Positions 33,101 through 43,473 of a stretch of DNA of 64,000 nt are shown piece by piece. Each line of letters begins with the position of its first letter. Position 1 is the stretch's first letter. The notes under the pieces were generated by a model. The model ran no database searches. It was not told the DNA's origin and saw nothing but the letters and a program-made list of their open reading frames with translations. This DNA comes from Saccharum officinarum (Eukaryota; Streptophyta; Magnoliopsida; Poales; Poaceae). The position numbers and the translations under genes were made by a program. The stretch lies in the NCBI GenBank assembly GCA_020631735.1, contig CM036170.1, positions 67,347,737-67,411,736 of the forward strand, written 5' to 3'.

Positions 33101-35023
33101 AGTCAAGGGGCAAAAATGACATTTCGCTGTCTTCCTCTATCCTACTCAACTGAAAAACATTATTTTAATAGACATAATGTATTCTAGCAACTTTGTCACA
33201 AACAAGAGTATCCAGCAGCCCATTGAACTTTTTCCGGTGTCGGCTAGCGATGTGACATCACTTTCAGTGTCTCTTAGCAAATTTTGCCTTTTCTAAATCA
33301 ATGAAATTTGAGATGAAGTCTTGATCTTTTTTTATGAGATCTTTGGACAAAGACTCAACATGTATGGGCAAAGCTATGATAAAAAAAATTATTGAATTTA
33401 GAGGTCGGCCTACTTTTCCACATCTTACGTGCCGCTGATCTGAATATCCGAACTAGTCCGGATACTATGATCTAGACCCGATACTACGAATTGGTACATA
33501 TACTCTGTGTTTGACAGAGGACCCTAACCCGGATCATATATGAAGGTTCCAAGAGCTCTACAACCCAGACCATCTAGCCTACGGCTGCGTTTGTTTGAGC
33601 TTTTAAAAAGTGCTTGTAGTGCCAATAAGCAGAAAGCCAACCAAATAGTTGAAACCTAAAGCTGCTTTTTTTTAGAAGCAGCTATTTTCACGTAGTACAG
33701 TTTTAAAAGCACCGTGAACCCTGTTTTTGGCTTTATACTTTTCGAAATGGGTGGAAATAGAGAGCTGTTTCATAGCTATTTCAAGGGAGATAGAGAGATG
33801 ATACATTTTATACATGTTTCAACCAAACAACTTACGACTTTTCTATTGCACATAGCTCACAGTAGTTTTTTCACAGCTCTTAGGTCACAGCTAAACCAAA
33901 CAGACCCATTGAGGTAAGAACTGAGAACCCTTATCCAGATTAAATCCGGAGGTTCAGGGAGATCTAGGATCCGGATACTCCCGAGTCACGTTCGAGGATC
34001 TGGGTTTTGCGGCCAACTTTTGTTAGGTTTTGTATCGTTCCTTTTATTTTTACTTCTACATTAATTCAAGGTTTTCTAATTTCATTCCTAGGCTTAGTAT
34101 GTCCGCTGTGACTATATGAGTTTAGTATTTATTTACTAGAAGAAAGATTTTTTCAGGCTCCCCGTTCACCATTTACCCTCCCCGTTGGCCCATTTATCCT
34201 CTCCGTTCACCGTTCCGGTCATTCACGGAGAATCGGGGGAACTTGTGTACTGCTATAATTTCTAGCACGTGCAGAACTGCAAATTTGGTAGAACCTTCCT
34301 AGAAAGCAGCGTGTTATCGGAGCTTTATGCTGGTGAGTCATGATTACGCCAAGGACCTGCTTCCTTGACGGAAACTGGGGTTTCACTCTTGAAAAGAGCA
34401 GGCAAGCAAGAGATGAAGCGTACGTGGGTCATCCAGATTCTCGGGTAATTGGCACGGAAAACCTAACAATCGCTTACATGCCGAATTCTCCACGTAATAG
34501 ATCGCTTCATTCCCTGTTCTCCCTGAGAAAACCGAGCGCTAGCTCTAATATAGAGCTTCCTGTAATAGGGTATGCCTTGTACGAAATCTAATAGTACTGT
34601 AATAAAGACTCGACCAGGGAGAGAGACGTCCCCCTGATTTTCGTCTTAAGAAGATGGTGCCGTGACTCGAACCCGGGCTGGCTCAGCCAACCGCTTCTTT
34701 GGCGTGTTGTGCTGACTAGTTGCACCGTGAGAGTGTTGGCAATAGTACTGTAATAGTATCTGGCCTTTTTGGTTTCTTGTACCCGTGCTGTTCTAGGATT
34801 TCCTCCTGTTGCTTTGCTCGGCTTGGCGCTGGTAACCCCAGCTGAATCTCTCTCTCTCAAAAAAAAAAAAACCGATCGAGCGCAGAGGTAGATGACAGCA
34901 GTGGGAGGAAAAGCCGCGTGACGTACCGTGCGGCAGCATAGGGTCGGGGGAGCGGCGGCCGTCGTCGTCGACGCCGGCCCCGGCCCCGGCAGTGGCTGGG
35001 CGGCCTCGGCGCGCGAACTCCAT
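29372..35023 (-). CDS. U1/matrin-type (C2H2) multi-zinc-finger protein, three exons, frameshifted near its 3' end
   Basis: Exons on the minus strand: 34927-35023, 30379-30557 and about 29372-30105, with GT/AG borders and matching phases (1, 0). Exon 1 starts MEFARRGRPATAG and ends LPH plus one base. Exon 2 reads GDSMLVIRDALLSQLQKDRL, RQEIILAEL, the N-terminal helix typical of plant proteins of this type. Exon 3 has U1-type fingers with CSICQ...HFAGQKH, CRFCQ...HMKGKRH and CSLCQ...HLRGKRH, then two more (CKLCNLQC...HCKGKRH, CEVCNLQC...HRTGKKH) in another frame after a one-base loss near 29605. U1-type fingers bind RNA or nucleic acid; the target is unknown. If exon 1 is not joined, an alternative start lies at 30603. 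Joining across the 4.4-kb intron is inference. Confidence 0.7.
30379..30557 (-). CDS. Zinc-finger gene exon 2
   Basis: 59 codons plus two leading bases, acceptor TGTGCAG before GAGATTCGATG and donor GTGAGC. Encodes a Leu/Glu/Lys-rich helix (LSQLQKDRLRQEIILAELGK) and an acidic linker (ENAAPDECNVQESSE). Confidence 0.7.
31176..32870. mobile_element. Non-autonomous hAT element with 8-bp target duplication
   Basis: Inverted ends TATAGATGGCCAAAYGG (31176 onward and complement ending 32870) are flanked by the perfect 8-bp duplication CTGCTGCC (31168-31175 and 32871-32878), diagnostic for hAT. The outer arms are rich in GGCACGGGCAC-like repeats on both sides. No transposase is present. It lies in intron 1 of the zinc-finger gene and contains a second element. 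Confidence 0.8.
31411..32362. mobile_element. Long-TIR (Mutator-like) element nested in the hAT element
   Basis: About 175-190 bp at the left (31411-~31592) is repeated in inverted form at the right (~32182-32362): AAATTTTG, GACACCATTCAAACG, CCGAAACACACCGCC and GGGGAAATGTCTTTTCTAC occur at matching offsets. Long TIRs suggest a MULE. Flanking 9-mers GATGAATTA and GATGAAAAG match at six of nine, so the target duplication is weak. The GC-rich interior (31620-32150) has ORFs but nothing recognisable, and may be captured gene sequence. Confidence 0.6.
33583..33908. mobile_element. hAT-type MITE with TGTTTGGTTT-like ends
   Basis: Starts GGCTGCGTTTGTTTGAGCTT and ends in the complement of GGGTCTGTTTGGTTTAGCTG, with AAGCAGCT-like internal palindromes. 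Noncoding, ~326 bp. No target duplication could be recognised, so the family is tentative. The remaining intron sequence around it (32879-33582, 33909-34300) shows no gene. Confidence 0.4.
34588..34740 (-). repeat. Possible tRNA-derived SINE fragment
   Basis: The minus strand carries CCCGGGTTCGAGTCACGG near 34655-34680, matching the RNA polymerase III box B consensus GGTTCGANNC, preceded by GGTTGGCTGAGCC. There is no full cloverleaf, so a tRNA gene is excluded. The family is not identified. Confidence 0.25.
34927..35023 (-). CDS. Probable exon 1 of the zinc-finger gene
   Basis: Minus-strand ATG at 35023 opens MEFARRGRPATAGAGAG and ends at a perfect donor GTACGT (34921-34926) with one spare base, which fits the phase of the acceptor at 30558-30559 to give LPHGDSMLVIRD. 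A TATA box lies about 130 bases upstream. GC-rich coding composition contrasts with its AT-rich surroundings. Another, unseen downstream partner gene cannot be excluded. Confidence 0.55.
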
Positions 35024-35153
35024 CGTTCGGCCGGCCGGGGAGCAGCGCGAGGAAACAGATGAACAAGGTTTTCGTTGCTCCGGTGATTGAGCAAAAGGCG
35101 CAGGCGGCGTGGGAAAGCAATGCACACGGTAGGAAGAAAAGCTGAGCTGAACC

Positions 35154-35161
35154 CCTTTATA
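35154..35161 (-). promoter_or_regulatory. TATA box for the zinc-finger gene
   Basis: The minus strand reads TATAAAGG, about 130 bases upstream of the ATG at 35023, leaving room for a short 5' UTR. Confidence 0.5.
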
Positions 35162-35162
35162 A

Positions 35163-36370
35163 CGAGGACGGTTGAACAAGGGCCTCCTCAAGGAGAGCTG
35201 AGAGAGCAGCATGCTTAGCAGGAAAGGAAAGCAAGCAGCCCGGAATCCAGCTTTCCCTGTTAGGTTGTTCCCACGCCATGTGCCGACCTATGTCCGTGTG
35301 GTGACTCACTCGCTACTTTCTTCCGTTTTTTTCCCCAGAAATGATTGCTTTATATTATTGCTTGCTTTATATTCCCTCCCTTTTTTATTTTCCCAGAAAT
35401 TATTGCTTTATGTTTCCTCCCTTCTAAAATATTAGTATCAAAGTATTCAAAATATGTCCCAAATTATAAAAGATTCTAGTGAATTAACTCCCGTGGCGCT
35501 GATCGGACATGTATCTGCTGTAGATGCATGTATAGTCGTGTCATTTGTTTTGAATTCCTTCACTGCAGACTGACCCTTAAAACGTCTCGTGATGAAACAT
35601 ATGTAAAAGAAGGAAAAAAAATTAGTGATGATAATTATGTTGCCATATAAAAATATATGGTTTAATAAATGTTTCAATCAGTCCATTAATTCTGCAAGAT
35701 TATGTAACCAAAAGGAGAAATTTTATAATGGTTGGAAAAAATATGGATTATTCATTGGGCGAGATCGGACGGTGAAAAAATATGAGGTACCCAAAGTACC
35801 TAAAGGTACCAAATAGGTGTTGATAGTACTAAAATATGTGGACCAATATTTATTTTATATTTTATTTTTGAATAAGGGTAAATCGGACTGCGGTGAGGCC
35901 ACCTGTGTCGCGCGCAGCCGTGTGCCACGGCTCTTCCATTGCTCCCTCTCTCTCATCTATCCAAGCCAACGCGGACTGGGAACGTGGGAAGCCATAGTTG
36001 CTGCAGTGCGGCGGCCCGTTGATGGGAGCAAGGCGACGATAGCACTAGCGCCGACGCCCGATGGTCTGATCCGGTTACTCTTTCAACTCCTTGCAGCACA
36101 GCCATGAATATGCGCATGCTTACTTGCTCTCTTCACGCATGCTTTCTCAGCCATCAGCGTGGTGGAGACTGCTGCGGCGTGCTGCAAGCGACGGCACGGT
36201 GCGCCGCAGCTCGGAGCCGGTGGCGTTGTTCCGAGTGGCCGTCCCCGACGACGACGACGACTGCGCGTGGAGTGGAAGGACGTGACGTGGGACCCGAAAC
36301 ATGCACCGGCCGCGGCACCTGAGATCCCGATTCCCGAACGAGAGGGTTACGTCTAAAGGGCACAACCTCA
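35163..36370. other. Upstream spacer of the zinc-finger gene, no supported gene
   Basis: AT-rich, with a near repeat of TTATATTATTGCTTGCTTTATATTCC-like sequence around 35330-35425. A GC-rich patch at 36060-36355 has overlapping ORFs on both strands (one reading VEWKDVTWDPKHAPAAAPE) but no known domain, start context or splice structure. Confidence 0.35.
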
Positions 36371-38451
36371 ATTACTAAAATACCCTATATAATATATTTC
36401 TCAATTAATTACTTGAAAAAAATAGAAAAAGATAAAAGTACTGGACGTACCATGGTACTTTTTCGACCATAGTAAAATAGCTCAACCAAAAAAAGGATCC
36501 ACCTTGAATATGCTGTAGCAATTTATACAATACTAGTTCACCAACCCGTGCTCTCACCCGGGCTAGAATTTTTGAGACATATAGTGTTTAATACAATTGA
36601 CTAATAAAGAATTGTTTGTATTAAATTGAGTGTTTTTATCTTTGTTTATTTGTACAAAACACACATAATAGATATTTCATATAGTCTATATCCAATTATC
36701 ATAAATTTATTAATTACTTCTTTTTCAAGGGACTGATTCATATGGTTTCTATCCATATTCATATTTTTACATTACATGGCATCTTTTTATATTTTAAATG
36801 TGTAATTAGTTTGGAATCATGCCTTTAACTATGGCGGTCCATGTTGTTGCATCACATATCTTATGAAGTCATGAATCTGAATTTAATTTTTAAAATTTTA
36901 TTCTTGTTGACTTCTATAGTTTTTTTTTGTCGTCAAGTTGAAACTCTTGTGATTATTGTATTTTTTTTATTAACTCTACCTTTTGCACTTTTTAACAATA
37001 AGGATATTTGGTCTTAGAGTACATTCTTAAATACTACAATAGCAAAAGCAATCATTTAAAACCTGCACCATGGCATTTAAGATAAGTGAAATCTTGAAGT
37101 GAGATCTCAGATGGGGGTAGCGGTGCTAACCTCAATAGAAATTTAATACTAAGCTATATAATGTTCGATATTTTACTCTAAAGTAATCTTAAATGGTTGA
37201 GAAAATATAGCCACTAGTGGTCTTTCATACTTCTCACAACGATTGAATTTTCTTGTCAAGGAGTTAAAGTGCAATTATGATTATACTATGAATATAGACA
37301 TGTCAAATATTTAGTTAAAATACATCAATATATCTAAAGCAACAACATATATAAATTATATGTCACGATTACTAATGTGGTTTTAAACAATTTGTTAGCA
37401 TCATTGGATATGAGTTGTTAAGAAAATATTTTTGTGATGAAACATAACATATATATTTAACGCTCATGCATCTTACTTTGATCAAATCTTAATATATTAC
37501 TATTAATAGAAATGGGTAATGTATAAATATATACATGCTCTATGTTATTTTAACATTTTTAATAAAAGATGTTGGTAATTTTTAGATGTAGATTTTAGAG
37601 GACATTTATTTTTCAAAAAAGATAAAGATTGGGTTACTAAATTATCTATCATAATAAGAGTACATGGGTAATTGGATACAAATTTAGACATACTTTACAT
37701 CATGTTTCTTAATGGCATATGTGGGTTGTTTGAATATAGAGTCGTTTGCCTTACGTTGCTTTACGTAATAGCAGAGATGGGTAATTATGTACAGAATAGA
37801 TCCAATAGTTATTATTATCAATGTAATTAGGTTATACTGAATTGATAGTCAAATGTTTCCGATTTTGTGAGAATTTTTAGGATCTATCTTTTTTCCTATC
37901 ATGTCTCATGAGAATTAACATGGAGGCTCCATTAGAGGCATCTAGTTAGAATTTATAGTATTTATCTTTTTCCTAGCATAATATGTATTTAGTTGAAACA
38001 TAATATTAAGATATATAAACTCTAGTTACATCCTTTTCTGTGACTTCATAAATCATAGTTTAGCTTTCAACTTTCAATCGAGTTGTCCAATTTTTTTCAA
38101 CATGTTAGGTAGAAACTCTAGCGTTTTTCATCTTTTATTCAAACATTATTTTTACTAAACAAGTTTAAGTCCTAGTAGTATTATTTTCCATGTATTAATA
38201 TTAAGTTAAAAATCAGATTGTACTCGAACACCGAACTTGTTGAATTTGTTATATCATAGGCTTATATGTGTCTAGTATTGTTTGATATATCAAAGAGTGC
38301 TTAAAATTAAATTACTAATTTTGATATGACATAATGTTTCAATTAAAATATATAAACTTATTTAAAACAACTTATAAAATTTCTGTGTGATTTGTCAAAT
38401 AAACATTTTTCCATGCTTCATAAGCTATGAAAATAAATATATATCCTAATG

Positions 38452-38471
38452 TATATATATATATATATATT
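38452..38471. repeat. (TA)n microsatellite
   Basis: An uninterrupted alternating TA run of about ten units. Confidence 0.7.
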
Positions 38472-38689
38472 TACTTAGTATAAATGATGAAGTATAACAT
38501 AGCTATTTAATTTCATGATTGTAGAAGTTTATAATTTAGAAATATGTAAGTTTCGTACTTTATGGATATCGATTTATTTTTTGTAATAGCACATATTACT
38601 ATTCAAACATAGATTTGAGAAATATTTTTGTTTTTTATAATGCCTGAGGTAGATAATAAAAATATAATGGGTAGGTTGAACTTAAGTTT

Positions 38690-39090
38690 AGGAGGTTATT
38701 TTTCATATCTTTCATAATTACAAAGGTGGATATTTTACAAAATCTTTATAAATTATCTTTCATAAGGGCATATGTGTGCAATCCAGATACAAAATTAGTG
38801 GGTTATATTTTAAATTAACTCTCGTAATGATAGTTTTGGGTAATCTAGATACAATGTTAAAAGGTTATTTTAAATTATCTTTCATAATAGCAATGGCAGG
38901 TAATTTAGATGCAATGTGAGGATGTTATTTTAAATTGTGTTTCATAGTGACGGATGTAGGTAATTTATATACAAATTGAGGGGTTATTCTAAATATTCTT
39001 TCATAATGGCATAGGTGGGTAATTTATATGCAAAATTAGAGAGTTACTTTATGTATTTTTCATAATGGCAGAGGTAGGTAATTTTTTTTA
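38690..39090. repeat. Degenerate ~60-bp tandem repeat, about six to seven units
   Basis: Units repeat the order GGTTATTTTAAATTATCTTT, CATAATGGCA, GTGGGTAATTTAGATACAA with substitutions, seen near 38690, 38760, 38830, 38880, 38940, 39000 and 39060. Noncoding and AT-rich. Confidence 0.6.
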
Positions 39091-39554
39091 TAAATTACAA
39101 TAGATCTAATGGCTATTAGCGATGATGATGATTAGAGTCTACCAAATTAAAGGCTAGATATTTCTGATTATTGTAAGAATTTCTAGAATTTATCTTTTTT
39201 TCTTAACGCGTTTGGTGAGAATTAACGTGGTGCCTCCGTTGGAGCCTCTAATTACTAATATCAAGATACTTAATACTGCTCGGGTAAGTGTAGATATACT
39301 AGCACATAGACATAGGTGCTGCAGGCTAAGTATCCATACAGCACAGTACTATATAGCCAAATAAAAAGAAGGTAAACAAGGTTTATAGAAACCAGGGTAG
39401 GGTAGCTATTGTACGTTGACCATGCAATTCAATGACGCGTGTGCATACGTATAATCAGACATACATGCATATACAAAATTATTCAACTCATACATACAAT
39501 GCAAGATATATATAGCACGGAATTCATATCAGTGTCGTTGCATTGGTGACCGAC

Positions 39555-39775
39555 GAAGATCATCATCAGTACCAAACGACGATAGCAGGGCGACAACAAA
39601 TGGTGGAAACGGGCCGCGCCAGATGGAACACGAGTCCACCAGCGGCGCCGCTGGAGGTGTAGGGACGACTAGAACCAGCGCTGCCACCCTTCCCGCCACT
39701 GCTGCCGCCCCCACCTTCGGATCCTCCTTCGCCACCGGCTTCACCCCCGGCACCGCCTTCGATGCCGCCGCCGGC
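39555..39775 (-). pseudogene. Possible glycine-rich protein fragment
   Basis: The minus-strand frame reads GGGIEGGAGGEAGGEGGSEG, then GGGGSSGGKGGSAGSS, a Gly-rich repeat style typical of plant glycine-rich proteins. There is no start codon or partner exon nearby and a stop lies just upstream. It could be a fragment or simply GGC-repeat DNA. Confidence 0.3.
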
Positions 39776-39779
39776 CTCT

Positions 39780-41870
39780 AGTCACTGATTAGGAAGCTTT
39801 TCCGGTGTTTACCTCCTTCCTTCTACAATTTGTACCCAAGGTTTATAATTAATTTCTATGGCTACTAGCCTCTGCATGTATTTCTCTAAGAGTAATGTGT
39901 CCTCAGCGCAAATCTTTTGCGTGTTGCAGAGTATTTGGTGAGTCATGGTCAAGCTGAAAAGAGAAAGCTCAGTTGCAGTTTAGATTACTGATGGCTGAGT
40001 TGGAAACGTGTTCTAAGAGCATATTAATATGCACTAGTTGCAACCTAAATATGCAGGCTAAGCTGGAACATCATTGTCGATATTGTAGTTTGCTATATTA
40101 AATCTTGCAAGACTTGATCTCCTGAGCTTGGACATGGCTGACTATAGATAATTAGAATGGTGAAGTTGACTTTATCGTAGCAGTGATGGTAACTACTGGC
40201 CCCCACCTCCAGGAATACTTCATCGTGCAGGGTCTACTATTCCACCTGCTCCTTGTCCTTGATGAGAGGAATTGGTGAAAATTTGCAGAAATCCAAGAGC
40301 AACACAAGCCAAAATCTGTTGAAAAAGACAAGACAAGACAAGAAGAAATTAACCGAGACTCGTGTGGCATATTTCGTCGAGCAGTTGGTGTACGTGTACT
40401 GCCCACCAGCCACGATCAGCTTCGACGCTTGTCATCACTCATCACCATCAAACGTCGATCACCATGGCCGCATCATTGTTACCCGCTTGCCGCTGCGGCA
40501 CCACGTGCAGGTGCTAGTGGAGCCGCCGCGTGTGGCAGCGAGGCTGTCGGCAGTTTGGCTCGTATGCCGCGCTGGGGCGGATTCAGGGACGAGACGCAGT
40601 AAGCGAAAACAAAGGAGGCGGCCGGTTTGGCTACGATGAGGACCAGCCGTGCGACGTTGCATTGCAGCTGGTGACTGAACCGTTGGAGGGTCGAGATGGC
40701 TAGAGAAGCAGAGGTGGTGGGAGGAGGACGGCAACTTGTGCAGCGACGGTGGCTGGAGGCGTCACGACATGAGCGGCGGCGGTCTGTCGAACTGGAGGAG
40801 GCCACATCCAAAAGGGGGATTTTTCAGTATCAAGGACGACAAGGCCTGACGTGCATCACCGGGCAGTCCATCAAGCCTGGGCTTCGTATGGGCCATGGCC
40901 CACGTCGGCACTGCAGAACAGAGCATGCTTCTTTGCAGTTGTAATGGTCCATGAATCCTCAGCACGATTTGATTACATTCTGGACCATCAAACTCTACCT
41001 GTAAATTACAGTGCGGTTCTCGCAGCGCAATTTGATAATCACAATTTTGCAGAAAAAATAGTATTTGTTACTAGAACTGACAACTGACAACGAAAACGTG
41101 ATTTCTCCGTGTCCGACAGAGCGCCGTAAGCACAAGGTTCTGAAACTGAACCAAAACAGAGCGCCGTTTGCAGCATTGTCAGTTAACTGAGCATCTGCAG
41201 CTACCAGTGGGCCATCATATATTCAGAAAACACGCCAACGAAAACCCATCATTTTAACTGAAGAGCATACGAAAACGCTCCTTCTTCTGAAACCTGAGAT
41301 TTCATATGTGTAAATAAAAGGGCTAAAAGCCTAAAACAAACACTGCCTTCTGACAAATCCATCAGGTCTCACAAAGCAGAGTTGTGTGCTAGACACAATT
41401 GAGTGGTCCAGTCCATGCCTCTATGGAGAATAACCACTGCAGTTCACCAACTTACTTCATGGTCTCACAAAGCAGAGTTGCAACAGCTCGCTTTAGCAAT
41501 ATGGAAGGTGTAACCTGTAAGTAACTAATGCATCTCTTCATGGCAAACCAAAGCTCGATGATGCCTCATTGGCCTTTTGGGTTGCTCACTCGATAAATGA
41601 ACTTCATATAATTTGGCTCCACGGGTTCGGAATAGCAGATTCTCAAGATCTTGATCCACTTTTTCACCAATGCAGGTCTTTGAGTCCTTCATCTTGACTG
41701 ACAGTCTAATCAAGGACTCCCAACGGCATTTGACCTGCAATTATAGGCAAGTATTTAGAAGTCAAACTACACTCTCATTGAAATATTTCAGGAAATGAAG
41801 CAGTACAAAAGTTTCTCTCCGTTTTCTTTTACATTTCCATCAGACCCAGTGCACAAACCAATACTAACTA
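39780..41870. other. Intergenic stretch without supported genes
   Basis: Short ORFs occur on both strands at 40250-41090 and 41525-41740, but none has a recognisable domain, consistent codon bias or splice structure. The region is bounded on the right by the target site of the small LTR element. Confidence 0.35.
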
Positions 41871-42116
41871 TGTTAGAAGAGTCAAGGGCTTATTGGGCCT
41901 TAGCCCGTTAGGGTTAATTAGTTGCTTGCTTAGGGGTCAAGTAAGCCTTGCTTGTAAGTCAAGAAATCCTCTCTATATAAGGAGAGGAGATGTATCAATC
42001 TAATCAAGCAAGAGATTAGAAGGAAAAAACCTTCTCTCTTCCCAACGCGCGGGTACTATAGCTCCGCCGCCGCTTCCCTCGACTCTCTCCTCCCAATCCC
42101 AACGACGTCCATAACA
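41871..42116 (+). repeat. 5' LTR of the small IQ-motif element
   Basis: 246 bp with TATATAAG (TATA-like) in its middle (around 41973). It lacks ~100 bp present in the 3' LTR between CTTCTCTCTT and GCGCGGGT. Confidence 0.85.
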
Positions 42117-42119
42117 ATC

Positions 42120-42130
42120 TGGTATCAGAG
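42120..42130 (+). promoter_or_regulatory. Primer binding site of the small LTR element
   Basis: TGGTATCAGAG, complementary to the initiator-Met tRNA 3' end, three bases after the 5' LTR and directly abutting the ORF's ATG at 42131. Confidence 0.8.
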
Positions 42131-43018
42131 ATGCCAGGTTTCGATGAGCCACTGTGGGATCAGCTCGCCAAGGCGACGGCCGACATCAACGCATGGTTGG
42201 CCGCCATGGAGAGCCGTCAGGCGGCGTTTGCGCGCCAGGTGTCGGCGGCGGTGCGGCTGCAGGCGGCGGCGCGTGGCCTCCTGGCGCGCCGACGAGTGTG
42301 GCGGCTGTGGGATCTGCAGCTGATTCAGCCCCGTACCCCGTCGCAGTTCCTTCAAGCGGTGCTTCGCCGCACGAAGGCAGACACCGCACAGCAGATCAAG
42401 CAACGAACGGACATTGCAGCGCAGCCGATGCTTATTCACCAAGTGTCGGCTGTGGTGCGGCTGCAGGCTGCTGCGCGCGGTCTCCGAGCACGGCAGCGGC
42501 TGCAGGAGATGCGCCAGAAGATGCGGGAGGCGGTCCTGGCGGCGGTACGGTTACAGGCTGCAGCACGCGGACTCCTGGCGCGACGGCAGGCGCGGGAGAT
42601 GCGTGGGTTGCAGCTGGTGCCTGTGCCCCGTGCTTCTTTGCTTCACCACCAGGCTACGCTTCGCCACATGGAGGGCCCCGATCTCGTCCGCTGCGTCATA
42701 GAGATCGGGCATGGCATCGCCACCTCGGGTGGCGAACTCGGTGTCTACAGCGCCGGCGTTTGGGGACGCGGGTGTGTGGCCACCCATAGGCGGGCCTTAA
42801 TTAGCGCTGCCGTGCTCCGGCACCGGCCACCGCGAGGACGTCTTCGCTGGTCGTTATCGCGACTAATTCCTAGGGGCTATACCCGTACACCCCTCTCGTT
42901 CCGGTGGGCTCCATGGGATCCAGGTGGCTACACATGTGCAGGTCCATCACGCGGAGGGTGTCCGCCGTATCTCCAAAAAATCAAAAATAAAGAGTCGCAG
43001 TCTATTTCAGGTCAATAA
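42131..43018 (+). CDS. Retroelement ORF with three IQ-like calmodulin-binding motifs
   Basis: 295 codons, open from an ATG that abuts the PBS. Residues 43-53, 111-121 and 141-151 each read LQAAARGLxAR, fitting the IQ consensus [I/L/V]QxxxRGxxxR, in Ala/Arg-rich helices separated by ~20-57 residues. The N-terminus (FDEPLWDQLAKATADINAWL) is helical and gag-like in position. The C-terminal third is Arg/Gly/Pro-rich and may not be a real domain. IQ motifs bind calmodulin or calmodulin-like proteins; whether this protein is made or does so is unknown. The clean open frame in a decayed neighbourhood suggests relatively recent activity. Confidence 0.65.
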   Translation: MPGFDEPLWDQLAKATADINAWLAAMESRQAAFARQVSAAVRLQAAARGLLARRRVWRLWDLQLIQPRTPSQFLQAVLRRTKADTAQQIKQRTDIAAQPMLIHQVSAVVRLQAAARGLRARQRLQEMRQKMREAVLAAVRLQAAARGLLARRQAREMRGLQLVPVPRASLLHHQATLRHMEGPDLVRCVIEIGHGIATSGGELGVYSAGVWGRGCVATHRRALISAAVLRHRPPRGRLRWSLSRLIPRGYTRTPLSFRWAPWDPGGYTCAGPSRGGCPPYLQKIKNKESQSISGQ

Positions 43019-43120
43019 AATAAGCCGAGATATAAAAGGCTTGTTTTTACGTGATAGGTTTATGTCGAGTCGGGTTCGGTTGCAGCTCGAGGACGAGTTG
43101 CATGTCCAGGTGGGGTGTAG

Positions 43121-43468
43121 TGTTAGAAGAGTCAAGGGTTTATTGGGCCTTAGCCCGTTAGGGTTAATTAGTTGCTTGCTTAGGGGTCAAGTAAGCCTTG
43201 CTTGTAAGTCAAGAAATCCTCTCTATATAAGGAGAGGAGATGTATCAATCTAATCAAGCAAGAGATTAGAAGGAAAAAACCTTCTCTCTTACCGGCCGTG
43301 GGCGAAGCCCCGCGGCCGGCGTTCCCAATGCCCCTCACAGCCCTAGCCGCCGGCCCTCTGCCTCTCGCCGACGTGAACAGTACCCGCGGCACTGTAGCGC
43401 GCGGGTGCTATAGCTCCGTCGCCGCTTCCCTCGACTCTCTCCTCCTAATCCCAACGACGTCCATAACA
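43121..43468 (+). repeat. 3' LTR of the small IQ-motif element
   Basis: 348 bp, matching the 5' LTR nearly base for base except for an extra GC-rich ~100 bp (CGGCCGTGGGCGAAGCCCCG onward). Confidence 0.85.
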
Positions 43469-43473
43469 AATTA

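Larger units (their letters stand above)
36533..39262. repeat. AT-rich repeat region; first copy of an ACTAG...CAACCCGTGCTCTCA family
   Basis: Begins ACTAGTTCACCAACCCGTGC and runs through ~2.7 kb of AT-rich noncoding DNA. Its first ~130 bases match, with divergence, 57883-58010 (ACTAGTCTGTCAACCCTTGT, then AATACATTCGACTAATAAA). Ends are not certain and no TIR or coding region was found, so Helitron or other non-autonomous origin is only a guess. It contains the degenerate tandem array described separately and a short TA run (38452-38471). Confidence 0.4.
41871..43468 (+). mobile_element. Small non-autonomous LTR retrotransposon carrying an IQ-motif ORF
   Basis: LTRs 41871-42116 and 43121-43468 (TGTTAGAAGAG...CATAACA) flank a ~1-kb interior. 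The 5-bp flanks are AACTA (41866-41870) and AATTA (43469-43473), a target duplication with one change. A PBS (TGGTATCAGAG, 42120-42130) and a purine-rich CAGGTGGGGTGTAG before the 3' LTR are present, but no gag-pol enzymes. Near the 3' end a short QLEDELHVQVG-like peptide recalls the C-terminus of gypsy polyproteins. It must have moved using enzymes from a partner element (TRIM/LARD type). Confidence 0.85.

Noticed and set aside
34651..34720. tRNA gene
   Set aside because: Only a box B-like motif is present; no acceptor stem, anticodon arm or box A at the right spacing.
34588..35127. 179-codon minus-strand ORF
   Set aside because: It overlaps the probable zinc-finger exon 1 in a different frame and runs through a SINE-like fragment and a poly-Phe stretch from an A-run.
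38690..39090. CRISPR-like repeat array
   Set aside because: Degenerate contiguous repeats in a plant nuclear context, no uniform repeats or spacers, no cas genes.
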